A stretch of 64,000 bases of DNA from Halichoerus grypus (taxonomy: Eukaryota > Chordata > Mammalia > Carnivora > Phocidae): the NCBI RefSeq assembly GCF_964656455.1, contig NC_135718.1:131795966-131859965 (forward strand), written 5' to 3'. Position numbers and translations under genes: made by a program. The notes under the pieces are model-generated. The model was not told the origin of the DNA and ran no database searches. It was given only the letters and a program-made list of their open reading frames with translations. This document shows, piece by piece, positions 56,306 to 64,000 of this stretch; the first letter of the stretch is position 1; each line of letters opens with the position of its first letter.

Positions 56306-56320
56306 AGCTTGTTGCAAAAA

Positions 56321-58699
56321 TGACCCAGACTGGAGAGATCTTCTTTGCCCTTCACCACCTCCTGGAAATTGGGAGCCGGGGGAAGGGGTGGGAATGGAGA
56401 AGAGCACGTACTTCTGCACGGAGTCTGATTTTCTCCTGCCAGCGAACAGAGGAGTGAAGGCTGCTGGTCAATCTTGAGAAACCTGTCCAAGCGCGTGGGC
56501 CGGAGGGTGCTGCCCAGGTGCCCAGCTGCTGAGCTAGCCCACAGAGCAGGAGAGGAAAGGGGATGTGTTCTAGAAGGAGATCCTTGTAGAGTGAGAAGAG
56601 AGGAGGGGCTTTCTGGAGCCAAGGATGATTAAGCATCAGGACAGACTACTGAGGTGGACGATGATTCTTCCCTGTCTGGAATTATTTAAAAATAAGACAG
56701 ACAGGATGCATCTCTCAGAGTTTAAGGTCACCTCACCTAGAGGGGGAAGGCTAGATGAGGCGAGTGAAACAGTCCTTTCACAACAGCATTATCTAACTTC
56801 CATCAGAGGAACGGCTCTGTCATCACGGAAATAACCACGTAAGGTTATTAAGAAGAAATTGCTGCCCGCCTTCCAAGAGGGAGCACGCGTAATGCGCTGA
56901 ACGGGGGCCCTTGGGCCGCAGAGGCTGGTCAGAGCGCAGCCAGCTCACTCCCTACCTCCATCCAATAGACATTCCTAAAATTATCCGAGAATCGGGCTTG
57001 TCTGTAACATCTGTTCGCCTAGACCTCCAAGAAGTAGGTCTTTTAATAACTTCGCCAAAACCTGGCCATGAACCATTTTCTGCTTTTCACTGCAACTCAT
57101 TCGGTAACATCATGGGATTAAGTTCAAAGTTACTAATTTGACCTTGAAAGAGACGGTTGGGCTTAGCACAGAGAAAAAAAAATCCATTCAACAGCCTAAC
57201 CTTCCCCAGCCTTCTTACACGTGCCTATGGTGTTCCTGAGGAGGAGAGCGAAGGTGAGTCAGCCCAAATGGGTCATTGTTACTGGAAAAACCACTCAAAG
57301 CACAGGTCCTGACAGCACGATCTTAGCAGAACTCTGAGGTAAACCACAGTCCGGAGTGGAAGTGCATTCTAGACCCACCCTTGCTGTTTACTGGCTTTGT
57401 GTCTTTAACAGAGATCAACAAGGCGAGACACGACCTCTCTCAGCCTCCAATCAATTTGTGCAAGGTAAATCATGTTTGTGAAAGAAACTTACAAAGTACT
57501 ACACGTTATCTGTGTTCATATAAGGACCATATTCCATTACGACTATACATACCACACTCCCTCAGATCAAACTGTCTGTCCAAAGGTTCTATGTCATAGA
57601 ATCTTGTTTGGAGTTAATTTCCAAAAATCCCTTCCTCAGTTCCATAGGCTCATGCTGGCAGAGAGAGGATTAGTAAAATTAAGGAGTTTACTTACAGTGA
57701 GTCATTAGTGACAAGGACTGTTATTCTAGGTCTAATAACGAAAGGTAGGAAGCGTCACACATGCACTTTCATAATAATCCCTTTCTTCCTTTCTAGCCCC
57801 AGATGGGTTATTTGTGAATAGTGTGGATATTTTCAAGTGTTTCTTATCTTGATTTATAAAAAAAAAAAGGGGGGGATGAGAAAGAAAAAAAAAGTAAACT
57901 CTAATTGTTTTTTGATGGTAAAACCAAAAAACTCTAGAAGAATTCAGCTCAGCTCTCACTCCTTCCTTTTGTACAAGGAGTGCTTTGGTCACAGAAGTGA
58001 CTCCCAGGAACTAAGCAGGGACCAGAGCAGTGCTTCTGAACCCTTCTGGCAGCAAGTGATCCCGCTGGGCACGTGACAAAAGCATGGGAACCTCTCTTGG
58101 GAAAAGGAGCATACAAAATCCTGCACACCATTTCAGGGAGTTCACAGACTCTCTGAAGACCAACTGAAGACCTCTTCCACGAGCCCCCAAAAGTTGGATA
58201 AGACTCTTTCCTGTAACAAAGCCACCTCACGATTTACTACGGCGGGCGGCAGCGTGCCAGCGCGGGGGAAGAATCGTGCAGGGGAATCCAGATGCTTTCA
58301 TGATTTCTTCTACCTGTCCAGCCGGAATGCTGCTGCCATTCAGAGCCAAGCCTTTCTTCTTTGGCCTGGCTTGATGGCAGAGAACAGCTGAGTGCTGCTT
58401 CTGGGCGACTAACTCTTTAGAGATGTGAGGGGACTCTTTTGGGGCAAGGACGTTAATTAGCGGGTAGGAACAGATGAGCAAGAGGCTGTGGACTATTTGC
58501 TAGAGGGCTTTCAAAACACAAGGTCCTACCTGCCTGAGCTTTGGATGAGCCACCTGCCCTGAAAGCAGGAAAGGAACTAAAACCACTGAAATCACATGAA
58601 TAGAAAAGCCACTCCACTACCACCTCTCCTATCGATGTAAACTGACGTATGACTTGAAAATGTAGTACAACAGTCTAGCTAAGTGGAGGAAACCAGATT
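56321..58699. other. Intergenic gap between convergent RASSF5 and EIF2D
   Basis: About 2.4 kb between the two 3' ends. I see only short A-rich runs (e.g. 57858-57895) and no gene or clear repeat. Confidence 0.8.
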
Positions 58700-58829
58700 T
58701 AGATTAGAATAAAAATTTATTTTGGTAAAGAATTATATTTTTTCATTTGCAAAAGCTGAAAATGCTCGTATAAATGACCAGCCCAGAGCCTGGATTTCCA
58801 CTGGATCGACCACATGAAACAGGAGTCTG
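58700..58829 (-). other. EIF2D: EIF2D 3' UTR with poly(A) signal
   Basis: A short 3' UTR on the - strand. AATAAA on that strand is at 58716-58721, about 110 bases after the stop codon, so cleavage is near 58700. Confidence 0.8.
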
Positions 58830-58900
58830 TTACTTCTTCTTGCCGGGTTTGGGGGCCTTTTCTAGGCCTTGGATGTGTTTTCGAGGAAGCTGATAGTCTT
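58830..58900 (-). CDS. EIF2D: EIF2D last coding exon
   Basis: After AG at 58901-58902 (reverse strand TTGTAG), two bases complete a Glu codon. Then DYQLPRKHIQGLEKAPKPGK and KK end at TAA (58830-58832). This is the lysine-rich C-terminus of eIF2D (human ends LEKALKPGKKK), right after the SUI1/eIF1-like domain. eIF2D (ligatin) is a cytosolic factor that places initiator and other tRNAs in the 40S P-site without GTP and helps recycle post-termination 40S complexes. Confidence 0.97.
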
Positions 58901-60412
58901 CTACAATCCAAAAAGCAGAAACTCCTAAGTGGGGCATGCCCTCCCCAACACCACCTATGCTTTGTGTCACAACGTCCCTCGTTGGCCCCGACCCCCATGG
59001 GCCCTGACCCACATGGCTACCTCCCACCCCCGGCCCCACTGTGCGCACATTCCCATTATCAACTTCTCTTCAGTCAACCCGCATCCCGTGACCTGCTCTT
59101 CCACACCCAGCTCGAACCCAGCTCCTCTGGGCAGTTGTCTGGGATGGGCCATTTATCCTTACACCTCATGGCTGATGTGTGTATTTTAGCAATTTTCACT
59201 CTGAGAGCCACTTTCTAGATATACTTGAGGCATTCATAATTTTCTCAGGAGAGAGAACGTGTTCATCTGCGTTCAGTCATGTGCTTGTCTATTTTCCTCT
59301 GTATTTCTTCTCAGCACCTCCTACCGGGTTCTTCACTTAAAGGGGTCAACTCCAAAAGTTTACTACAGGGTACTGCCTTAGGCCCTAAAATACATGTGCT
59401 AATCGAGCATTCACTATGTGCCAGGCCCTGAGCGTGAAAAAGGGATGAAGAAGGCAAGGTCTCTGACTTAAGTTGCTCAGTCTAGCAGGGGGTTCAGACA
59501 TTAGAAAAAACTGGTCAAGGGGCAGACACTAACCAGAAAAACAAACACAAGTAGAAAGTGCCACATAGGCAATATTTTAAATGCTAATTTAAGGACAGAA
59601 AAAATGGGACATACTCTGAGACAGGCTTCCCGGGACCCCTGAGCTGGGCCGATGAGGTGGGCTGTGGGAGGGCACAGTGCGCGAGGGAACAGGGACACAA
59701 GCACCGAGTGTGCATGGGGAACAGTGAGGACAACAGTGCGGCTGAGGCCTGAGGCGGGGGTGGGGGGGTGGTGGGAGCTGCCGGAGAGAGCTCGAGGGGA
59801 ACGGGAGTTGGACTGGGAGGGTCTGATTTATCGAGCACAGGGGCCTGTTCGGAAGGCACTGGAGCGGCACGAGGAGTGTTGAGAGGAGAGGGACGCAAAG
59901 CGGACTCAGGCAGAGGGGACGTGAATCAAGGACAAGCCGGAGGCTGGGTGACCCAGAGTTGGGAGAAAGAACTTAGGCTCTGGGGTCTGACAAAGCCAAG
60001 TCCGGAGCCCAGCTGCAGCGCTGAACAGCTGAGTATCCGAGGGCAAGGGACTGAGCCTCTCTGAGCCTCGGCTTCCTCAGCTGCAAAACACAAACAGTTC
60101 TGCTACATCGTTATGATGAGGAGAGATGGTGCCTGCAAAAAGCCCAGCAAAGTACCCAGCATGGCTGGGATGCTCTATAAAAGGGAAAACCAGGAAGAAA
60201 ACTACTCCAGTAGTATGGTGGAGAGAGCACTGACTCTGGGGGCCAAAGCATCTGGCGCAAATATCAGCTCTGTCTCTTGCCGGCCCCTCACTACACACTG
60301 ACGGCCACAGACACATACATATTTACGGCTGTGATGACTAGAGGGGCTTGAGTTGGTGGGAAGGTTTCTGGCCAAGTCAGACCCGCGCTTCTTCTCCAGA
60401 GGAGATGCTCAC
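58901..60412 (-). other. EIF2D: EIF2D last intron
   Basis: 1.5 kb. It holds an old 'gcattcactatgtgccaggccctgag' repeat fragment near 59400-59560, a G-rich stretch (59750-59770) and a reverse MIR at 59960-60190. No exon seen. Confidence 0.85.
59960..60190 (-). mobile_element. MIR, reverse orientation
   Basis: 'cttaggctctggggtctgacaaagccaag...gggactgagcctctctgagcctcggcttcctcagctgc' is an antisense MIR. Confidence 0.75.
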
Positions 60413-60587
60413 CAAGTAATAGCCGGCTGAGATGACGGACCTGGTTTCCCTGGATCTGGACCTGCAGGCCGTCCTTGGCCCCAGGGGCAGGGGTGACGGT
60501 CGTGCTAGCCTGGCACCGCTGCTGGAGCACGGCCGCCACCGAGTACGGGTCCAGACCGTAGGCCTCCAAGTTCCGGACCACAGTCAC
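60413..60587 (-). CDS. EIF2D: EIF2D penultimate coding exon (SUI1 domain core)
   Basis: 58 codons plus one base, beginning VTVVRNLEAYGLDPYSVAAV and containing the family motif LQVQIQGNQV, ending LLL plus the first base of the split Glu codon. Acceptor CCCGCAG|GTG and donor CTTG|GTGAGC, read on the - strand. It forms most of the SUI1 (eIF1-like) fold, the part that contacts mRNA and the P-site region of 40S. Corresponds to about residues 504-561 of the 584-residue human protein. Confidence 0.97.
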
Positions 60588-60802
60588 CTGCGGGGACAGA
60601 AGACAGGTGGTGGGGGGACCGCATGCCCTTCCCTCCACAGGGCCTGCTAGAGCCTCTGCAGCCTCTTCACCCGCCGCGTTCACCGTCCCGACAACCATGG
60701 GCCCTTTTCATCCACATCGTTTATTTTTATACTTACTGATTCTTTCCGTCCCATCCAATACCTGTGTTACATACTTAGTGGAATACTCTCTATCCCACCT
60801 GT

Positions 60803-61180
60803 AACATACTTTTTTAAAAAAGGCTTTTTGTTATGGAGAATTAAAAACATAAATAAAAGTAGAACTGAATACTGTGCTCCTATGTTCCCATCATTTCAAC
60901 AATTATCGACTCATGACCAACCTCAATTCACCTATATCCCTGTCCCTATTGCTTTAGAGCAAATCCTCCTAAACATCAGATCATCTTATCTACAAATGCT
61001 TTAGTACTTATCTCTACAAGATAAGGGTTCTTTTATTTATTTTTTATTTATTTTTTTTGATAAGGGTTCTTTTAAACATAAAGACAAAACCATCATCATA
61101 CCTAAAAATAAATGGACAATAATTCCTTAATATCAAGCATCTCATCAGGAACACAAATATTTTTCTATTATCAACTTCAC
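60803..61180 (-). mobile_element. Ancient L1-type 3' end (orientation tentative)
   Basis: 'ggagaattaaaaacataaataaaagtagaactgaatactg', 'ttcaacaattatcgactcatgaccaacc' and 'aataattccttaatatcaagca' follow a well-known dispersed old repeat. Strand and subfamily are uncertain. Confidence 0.5.
61020..61074 (-). mobile_element. Tail-only retroinsertion with 16-bp target duplications
   Basis: GATAAGGGTTCTTTTA occurs at 61020-61035 and 61059-61074. Between them are 23 bases of T with a few A. The surrounding ancient repeat has this motif once in its consensus, so the second copy is a target-site duplication around an extremely short reverse-strand A-tail. Confidence 0.7.
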
Positions 61181-61588
61181 AAATGACATATATGTGATTT
61201 TGAGATTAAAAAAAAAACACTGACACTTAAAAAAAAGTCACAATTCTTCCCTTTTTGAGACAAGTTCTCTTGAATTCATGACTAGAGATAGTAGAGTATG
61301 TTACCATCAGGAATGGGTTGGGAAGGGCTGCTTTCAATAAAGTCATAGGTTCCAAATAACCCAGGCTTGTCAAGGGACTCCAGCCCCAGAGAACCTCAGA
61401 ATCGATAAGACATTAGAGGTCACATCTATTCCCTGATGTATGCACTCTGGACTACATCTTCCCCCAACAAGTGGTCACCCAATTGTTGCTTGCAGACCTC
61501 CAGACAAGAACTCCCTATTTTGGAAAGCACCAGTTTTAATTTGGGACAATTCTAACTGTTACCGTTAATATTAATAGTGTTTCAATAA

Positions 61589-62107
61589 GCTAGTACAAAT
61601 GTCCCCTGCTTTTTCAAAGTTCACGGTACACCACTTCGCTCTTATGAAAAGACCTACGTTAGTACTTTTTTTTTGCTAACTGAAAGAAATCTGGAGGGTT
61701 TCACTCTTACAAAGAAAGGTGAAAAGTGAACATAGCGCTCAGCACTGGTTTTGCAGGGAGCCCTCACAGAGGCAGCGCGCACCCCGAGCGGCAGCGAGAG
61801 GGGGGCCCCCGCCAAGCTCCTGCCCCGGGGACGACACTCAGCACCTCAGCGCCCAGCCCCCAGATCTCTGAACTGTGCCTGGGAGCATCTGTGCTTTATC
61901 TCCAGTTATTCTGTGCATCCGTTAGCAAGACGTGTCCTGACGTATCAGAAAAGCCTAAGAGAGTTATTTTTTGGGGTCTGGGAATGCTCAAAATTTTTCC
62001 ATATAAAGTCATGGTAATTGCTTCTTTGCTTTACCCCATTTCAGCTGACAAAAGGTTTCATAGGAATGCTCCACTTTCAGCTAGCGGGGGAAACCTGTAT
62101 ATACAGA
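61589..62107 (+). mobile_element. Eutherian MITE with terminal inverted repeats
   Basis: Left end 'tgtcccctgctttttcaaagttc' pairs with the right end 'ccactttcagctagcgggggaaacctgtat'. The interior ('cctacgttagtac', 'ccatataaagtcatggtaattgcttctttgctttacc') also has inverted symmetry. Open frames here are chance. Probably Tigger-like; name not certain. Confidence 0.7.
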
Positions 62108-62154
62108 AATTGCTTAGGACAGAGTCTGACACATAATTACACACCCAGGAAATA

Positions 62155-62420
62155 GTGGCTATTGCTAGTTATTATTGAGGTTCTCATTATTGGTTCTCAT
62201 TTACTCACTGCTTAAATGCCAAGTACTATTCTAAGTGCTTCACCCATGTATTTCCTTCATTTGGCCCTCACAATGCCTTATATGGTGGGTATTATCCCCA
62301 TTTTTCATATAAGAAAACTCAGGCAAAAAAACATTCACTTTCTCAAGGACAAGCAGCAAGGCAAAGGTCACATTTGAGCCCATATCTCTAATGCTAAAGC
62401 CCACTCGCATAACCCAAACA
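62155..62420 (+). mobile_element. MIR
   Basis: 'atgccaagtactattctaagtgcttcacccatg...tatggtgggtattatccccatttttcatataagaaaactcagg' is a sense MIR, nearly full length. Confidence 0.85.
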
Positions 62421-62899
62421 CTAGAAAGTTCTTTATCTGGAACCCAAGTCTGTCTGCTTGGGATTTCCACCCAATAATCCTATTTCTGTCTTCTCAAGGC
62501 ATCTCAGCATTAAGTGCACTCCTTTTCCCAAGGACAGCTTTTCACACACTTGGGCCAGATAGAATTAGCTCCTTAGGACTCTGTGTTGCCAGGCTACACA
62601 CACTCACTTCCTTCAGCAATTCTTTATAAGCTGTTTTTCCCTGAGCAAGGCCCAAGAGGTAATAGAATGAGTAAGAGCTGAAAGCCCGTAACAGGTCTAG
62701 GAAAAAAATAAAAACAAAATCTTGTTTACCTTTGTAACTAGGCTCTAGCAAGTGTCCTAGCACAAAATCCTAGAGGGTAGGAGGTGAGAGGGCCAGCTCT
62801 GCCTGTTTTATACAGGGCCCAGCCCACTCACACAAACATGGCTGTTCCATAAACAATCTTTGCGGTGTTTGAGGCCAAAATCTAAAAACCTCCAAACAC

Positions 62900-63131
62900 G
62901 GGGCACCTGGGTGGCTCAGTTAGTTAAGCATCTGCCTTTGGCTCAGGTCATAATCCCAGGGTCCTGGCATGGAGCCCCATGTCGTGCTTCATGCTCAGCA
63001 GGGAGTTTGCTTCTCCCTCTCCCTCTGCAGCTCCCCCTGCTTGTGCACTCTCTCTCTCGTTCTCTCTCTCTCTAATAAATAAAATCTTTAAAAATGAATG
63101 AATGAATGAAAAAATAAATAAATACATACAT
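62900..63131 (+). mobile_element. CAN-SINE
   Basis: Head GGGGCACCTGGGTGGCTCAG, tail AATAAAATCTTT with (GAAT)n and (AAAT)n. Target duplications ACCTCCAAACAC / ACCTCCAATCAC at 62888-62899 and 63132-63143. Confidence 0.95.
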
Positions 63132-63198
63132 ACCTCCAATCACATTAGAGAGACTAGAACTTAGCAGGGATATTAAATCACCATCTTCCGACACTGTC

Positions 63199-63445
63199 CT
63201 TTTTTTTTTTTTTCTTTAAAGATTTTATTTATTTATTTGAGAGAGCGTGCAGAGAGGGAGAGAGGGAGGGAGGGAGAGGGAGAGGGAGAGAGAGAGAGCA
63301 CGAGCAGGGGGAGGGGCTTAGGGAGAGGGAGAAGTAGACTCCCTGCTGAGCAGGGAACCCAGCGCGGGGCTCAATCCTAGGACCCCAGGACCATGACCTG
63401 AGCCAAAGGCAGACGCTTAACCCAGCTGAGCCACCCAGGCGCCCC
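63199..63445 (-). mobile_element. CAN-SINE, reverse
   Basis: Poly(T), AAAGATTTTATTTATTTATTTGA, a long (GAGAGG)n purine stretch, and a body ending CCACCCAGGCGCCCC. It lies only about 55 bp from the preceding SINE in opposite orientation, and ends 28 bp from an EIF2D exon. Flanking duplications are imperfect. Confidence 0.93.
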
Positions 63446-63472
63446 TCAACATTGTGTCTTTTTTAAAATTAC

Positions 63473-63593
63473 CTTTTTATTAGACGCTCTCTGCGCTAGG
63501 GTGATGTCAATTGGGCAAATTTTGCCTTTCTTCATAACGGGCTCTTGTCCTGGAAAGGTCACTTGATAGGCAGGCTGCAATCTTTCCAAACAT
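63473..63593 (-). CDS. EIF2D: EIF2D coding exon (start of SUI1 domain)
   Basis: One base completing a codon, then 40 codons starting CLERLQPAYQVTFPGQEPVM and ending ICPIDITLAQRASNKK, directly continuous with VTVV of the next exon. Acceptor GTTTCAG|A and donor AAG|GTAATT on the - strand. Corresponds to about residues 464-503 of human eIF2D. The segment GKICPIDITLAQRASNKK leads into the SUI1 fold. Confidence 0.96.
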
Positions 63594-64000
63594 CTGAAAC
63601 AGGAGTTCGTGAGCTACAGACTGATAAAGCCAACAGAAATCATCTCCTCATTCCCCACTGCTAGCGGCAGCTGGGTGTGAGCCAGGCTCGCGTAGGCAGC
63701 GGTTTGCCCCAGGCTGCACTGGGAATCACTGACCTCACCTAGGGGGCTGCATCCAAGGCCAATTAAATCAGAAACTCCGATTAGGCATATATGTTTTTTA
63801 AAGATCCCCGAAGTATGGCCAAAGTCAAGGCCCAGGGATTCAGGGAAGGGATTCATCAGTGACTTGAGCCCCTGGAAACTGTCCAGTGGCCTGGTCTTCT
63901 GACACTCTGCCCAGGCTGCCTTGGGGAATTGACTTCCTGTCTCAAGACTCTCACGTACCCAGCCTGGTAAAGTGCTGCTTCCCATCTGTGACGTGTTCCG
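63594..64000 (-). other. EIF2D: EIF2D intron (partial)
   Basis: The next upstream exon should end with a codon start compatible with an 'AG|A' or similar split. I cannot identify it with confidence in these 407 bases, so it is probably outside the window. Confidence 0.7.

Larger units (their letters stand above)
1..56320 (+). other. RASSF5: RASSF5 (NORE1/RAPL) gene span, 5' end outside window
   Basis: Five constant or alternative coding exons in order on the + strand match the C1, linker, RA and SARAH parts of Ras association domain family member 5. Exon phases are mutually compatible and every junction has AG/GT borders. The first exon of the long form (NORE1A, about 152 residues and the first half of the C1 finger in human) is not seen, so the window starts inside intron 1. 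A second promoter at the CpG island near 27.3-27.8 kb gives the short RAPL form. The protein is a Ras/Rap effector: NORE1A links Ras to apoptosis and growth control through MST1/2, and RAPL is a Rap1 effector controlling LFA-1 adhesion and polarity in lymphocytes (family knowledge). The 3' end is placed at the poly(A) signal at 56300. Confidence 0.95.
54003..56320 (+). other. RASSF5: RASSF5 3' UTR
   Basis: About 2.3 kb from the stop codon to the distal poly(A) signal. AU-rich blocks with ATTTA-type motifs occur at about 54032-54062 and 54418-54450, possible mRNA-stability elements. Open frames inside it have no protein support. A proximal AATAAA (56005-56010) could give a shorter form. Confidence 0.85.
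60588..63472 (-). other. EIF2D: EIF2D intron between the SUI1 exons
   Basis: 2.9 kb filled largely with repeats: an L1-like 3' end (60.8-61.2 kb) bearing a tail-only insertion, a MITE (61.6-62.1 kb), a MIR (62.2-62.4 kb) and two CAN-SINEs (62.9-63.4 kb). Confidence 0.88.

Noticed and set aside
61726..62136. A 136-codon open frame near 61.7 kb
   Set aside because: It sits inside a dispersed DNA-transposon relic whose consensus text is recognisable; not a host gene.
63950..64000. Reverse-strand window edge considered as the next EIF2D exon
   Set aside because: None of its frames matched the eIF2D segment expected before CLERLQPAYQ, and the donor phase did not fit.

Overview
This is mammalian nuclear DNA, most likely from an arctoid carnivoran (bear, seal, mustelid or raccoon group). 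Nine tRNA-Lys-derived Carnivora SINEs (CAN-SINEs) and a carnivore-type L1 3' end mark the order. I see neither the young dog SINEC_Cf head nor the cat-type SINEC_Fc tail, which argues against a canid or a felid. The species is an inference from repeats only.

The window covers most of RASSF5 (NORE1/RAPL) on the + strand and the 3' end of EIF2D on the - strand, converging tail to tail. This is the same gene order I know from human 1q32.1. Positions 1-15431 are RASSF5 intron 1; the NORE1A first exon lies upstream of the window. The exon carrying the second half of the C1 zinc finger is at 15432-15553. A CpG island at about 27330-27844 precedes the alternative RAPL (NORE1B) first exon at 27845-27964. 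A repeat-rich intron of about 22 kb follows, then four shared exons at 50036-50146, 51314-51611, 52077-52192 and 53850-54002, which encode the linker, RA domain and SARAH domain. The 3' UTR runs to about 56320. A 2.4-kb gap follows, then EIF2D on the - strand: 3' UTR and last exon (58700-58900), penultimate exon (60413-60587) and the exon before it (63473-63593). These encode the C-terminal SUI1 domain and tail.

All exon joins were checked by reading phase. RAPL assembles to exactly 265 codons (40+37+99+1+38+50), the length I recall for human RAPL. RASSF5 proteins bind active Ras or Rap through RA and MST1/2 kinases through SARAH. EIF2D delivers initiator tRNA and recycles 40S subunits; the two genes are neighbours with no known shared function.

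The most interesting signal is a possible third RASSF5 first exon at 993-1149. It has an upstream in-frame stop, two in-frame ATGs, a basic arginine-rich peptide, a good splice donor and exactly the phase needed to join the C1 exon. Other notable structures are a 37-bp minisatellite open in all forward frames, a twin-primed (5'-inverted) L1, a tail-only retroinsertion with 16-bp duplications, a G16 run beside a splice donor, and a doubled octamer motif upstream of RAPL. No prokaryotic, CRISPR or phage-type system is present.
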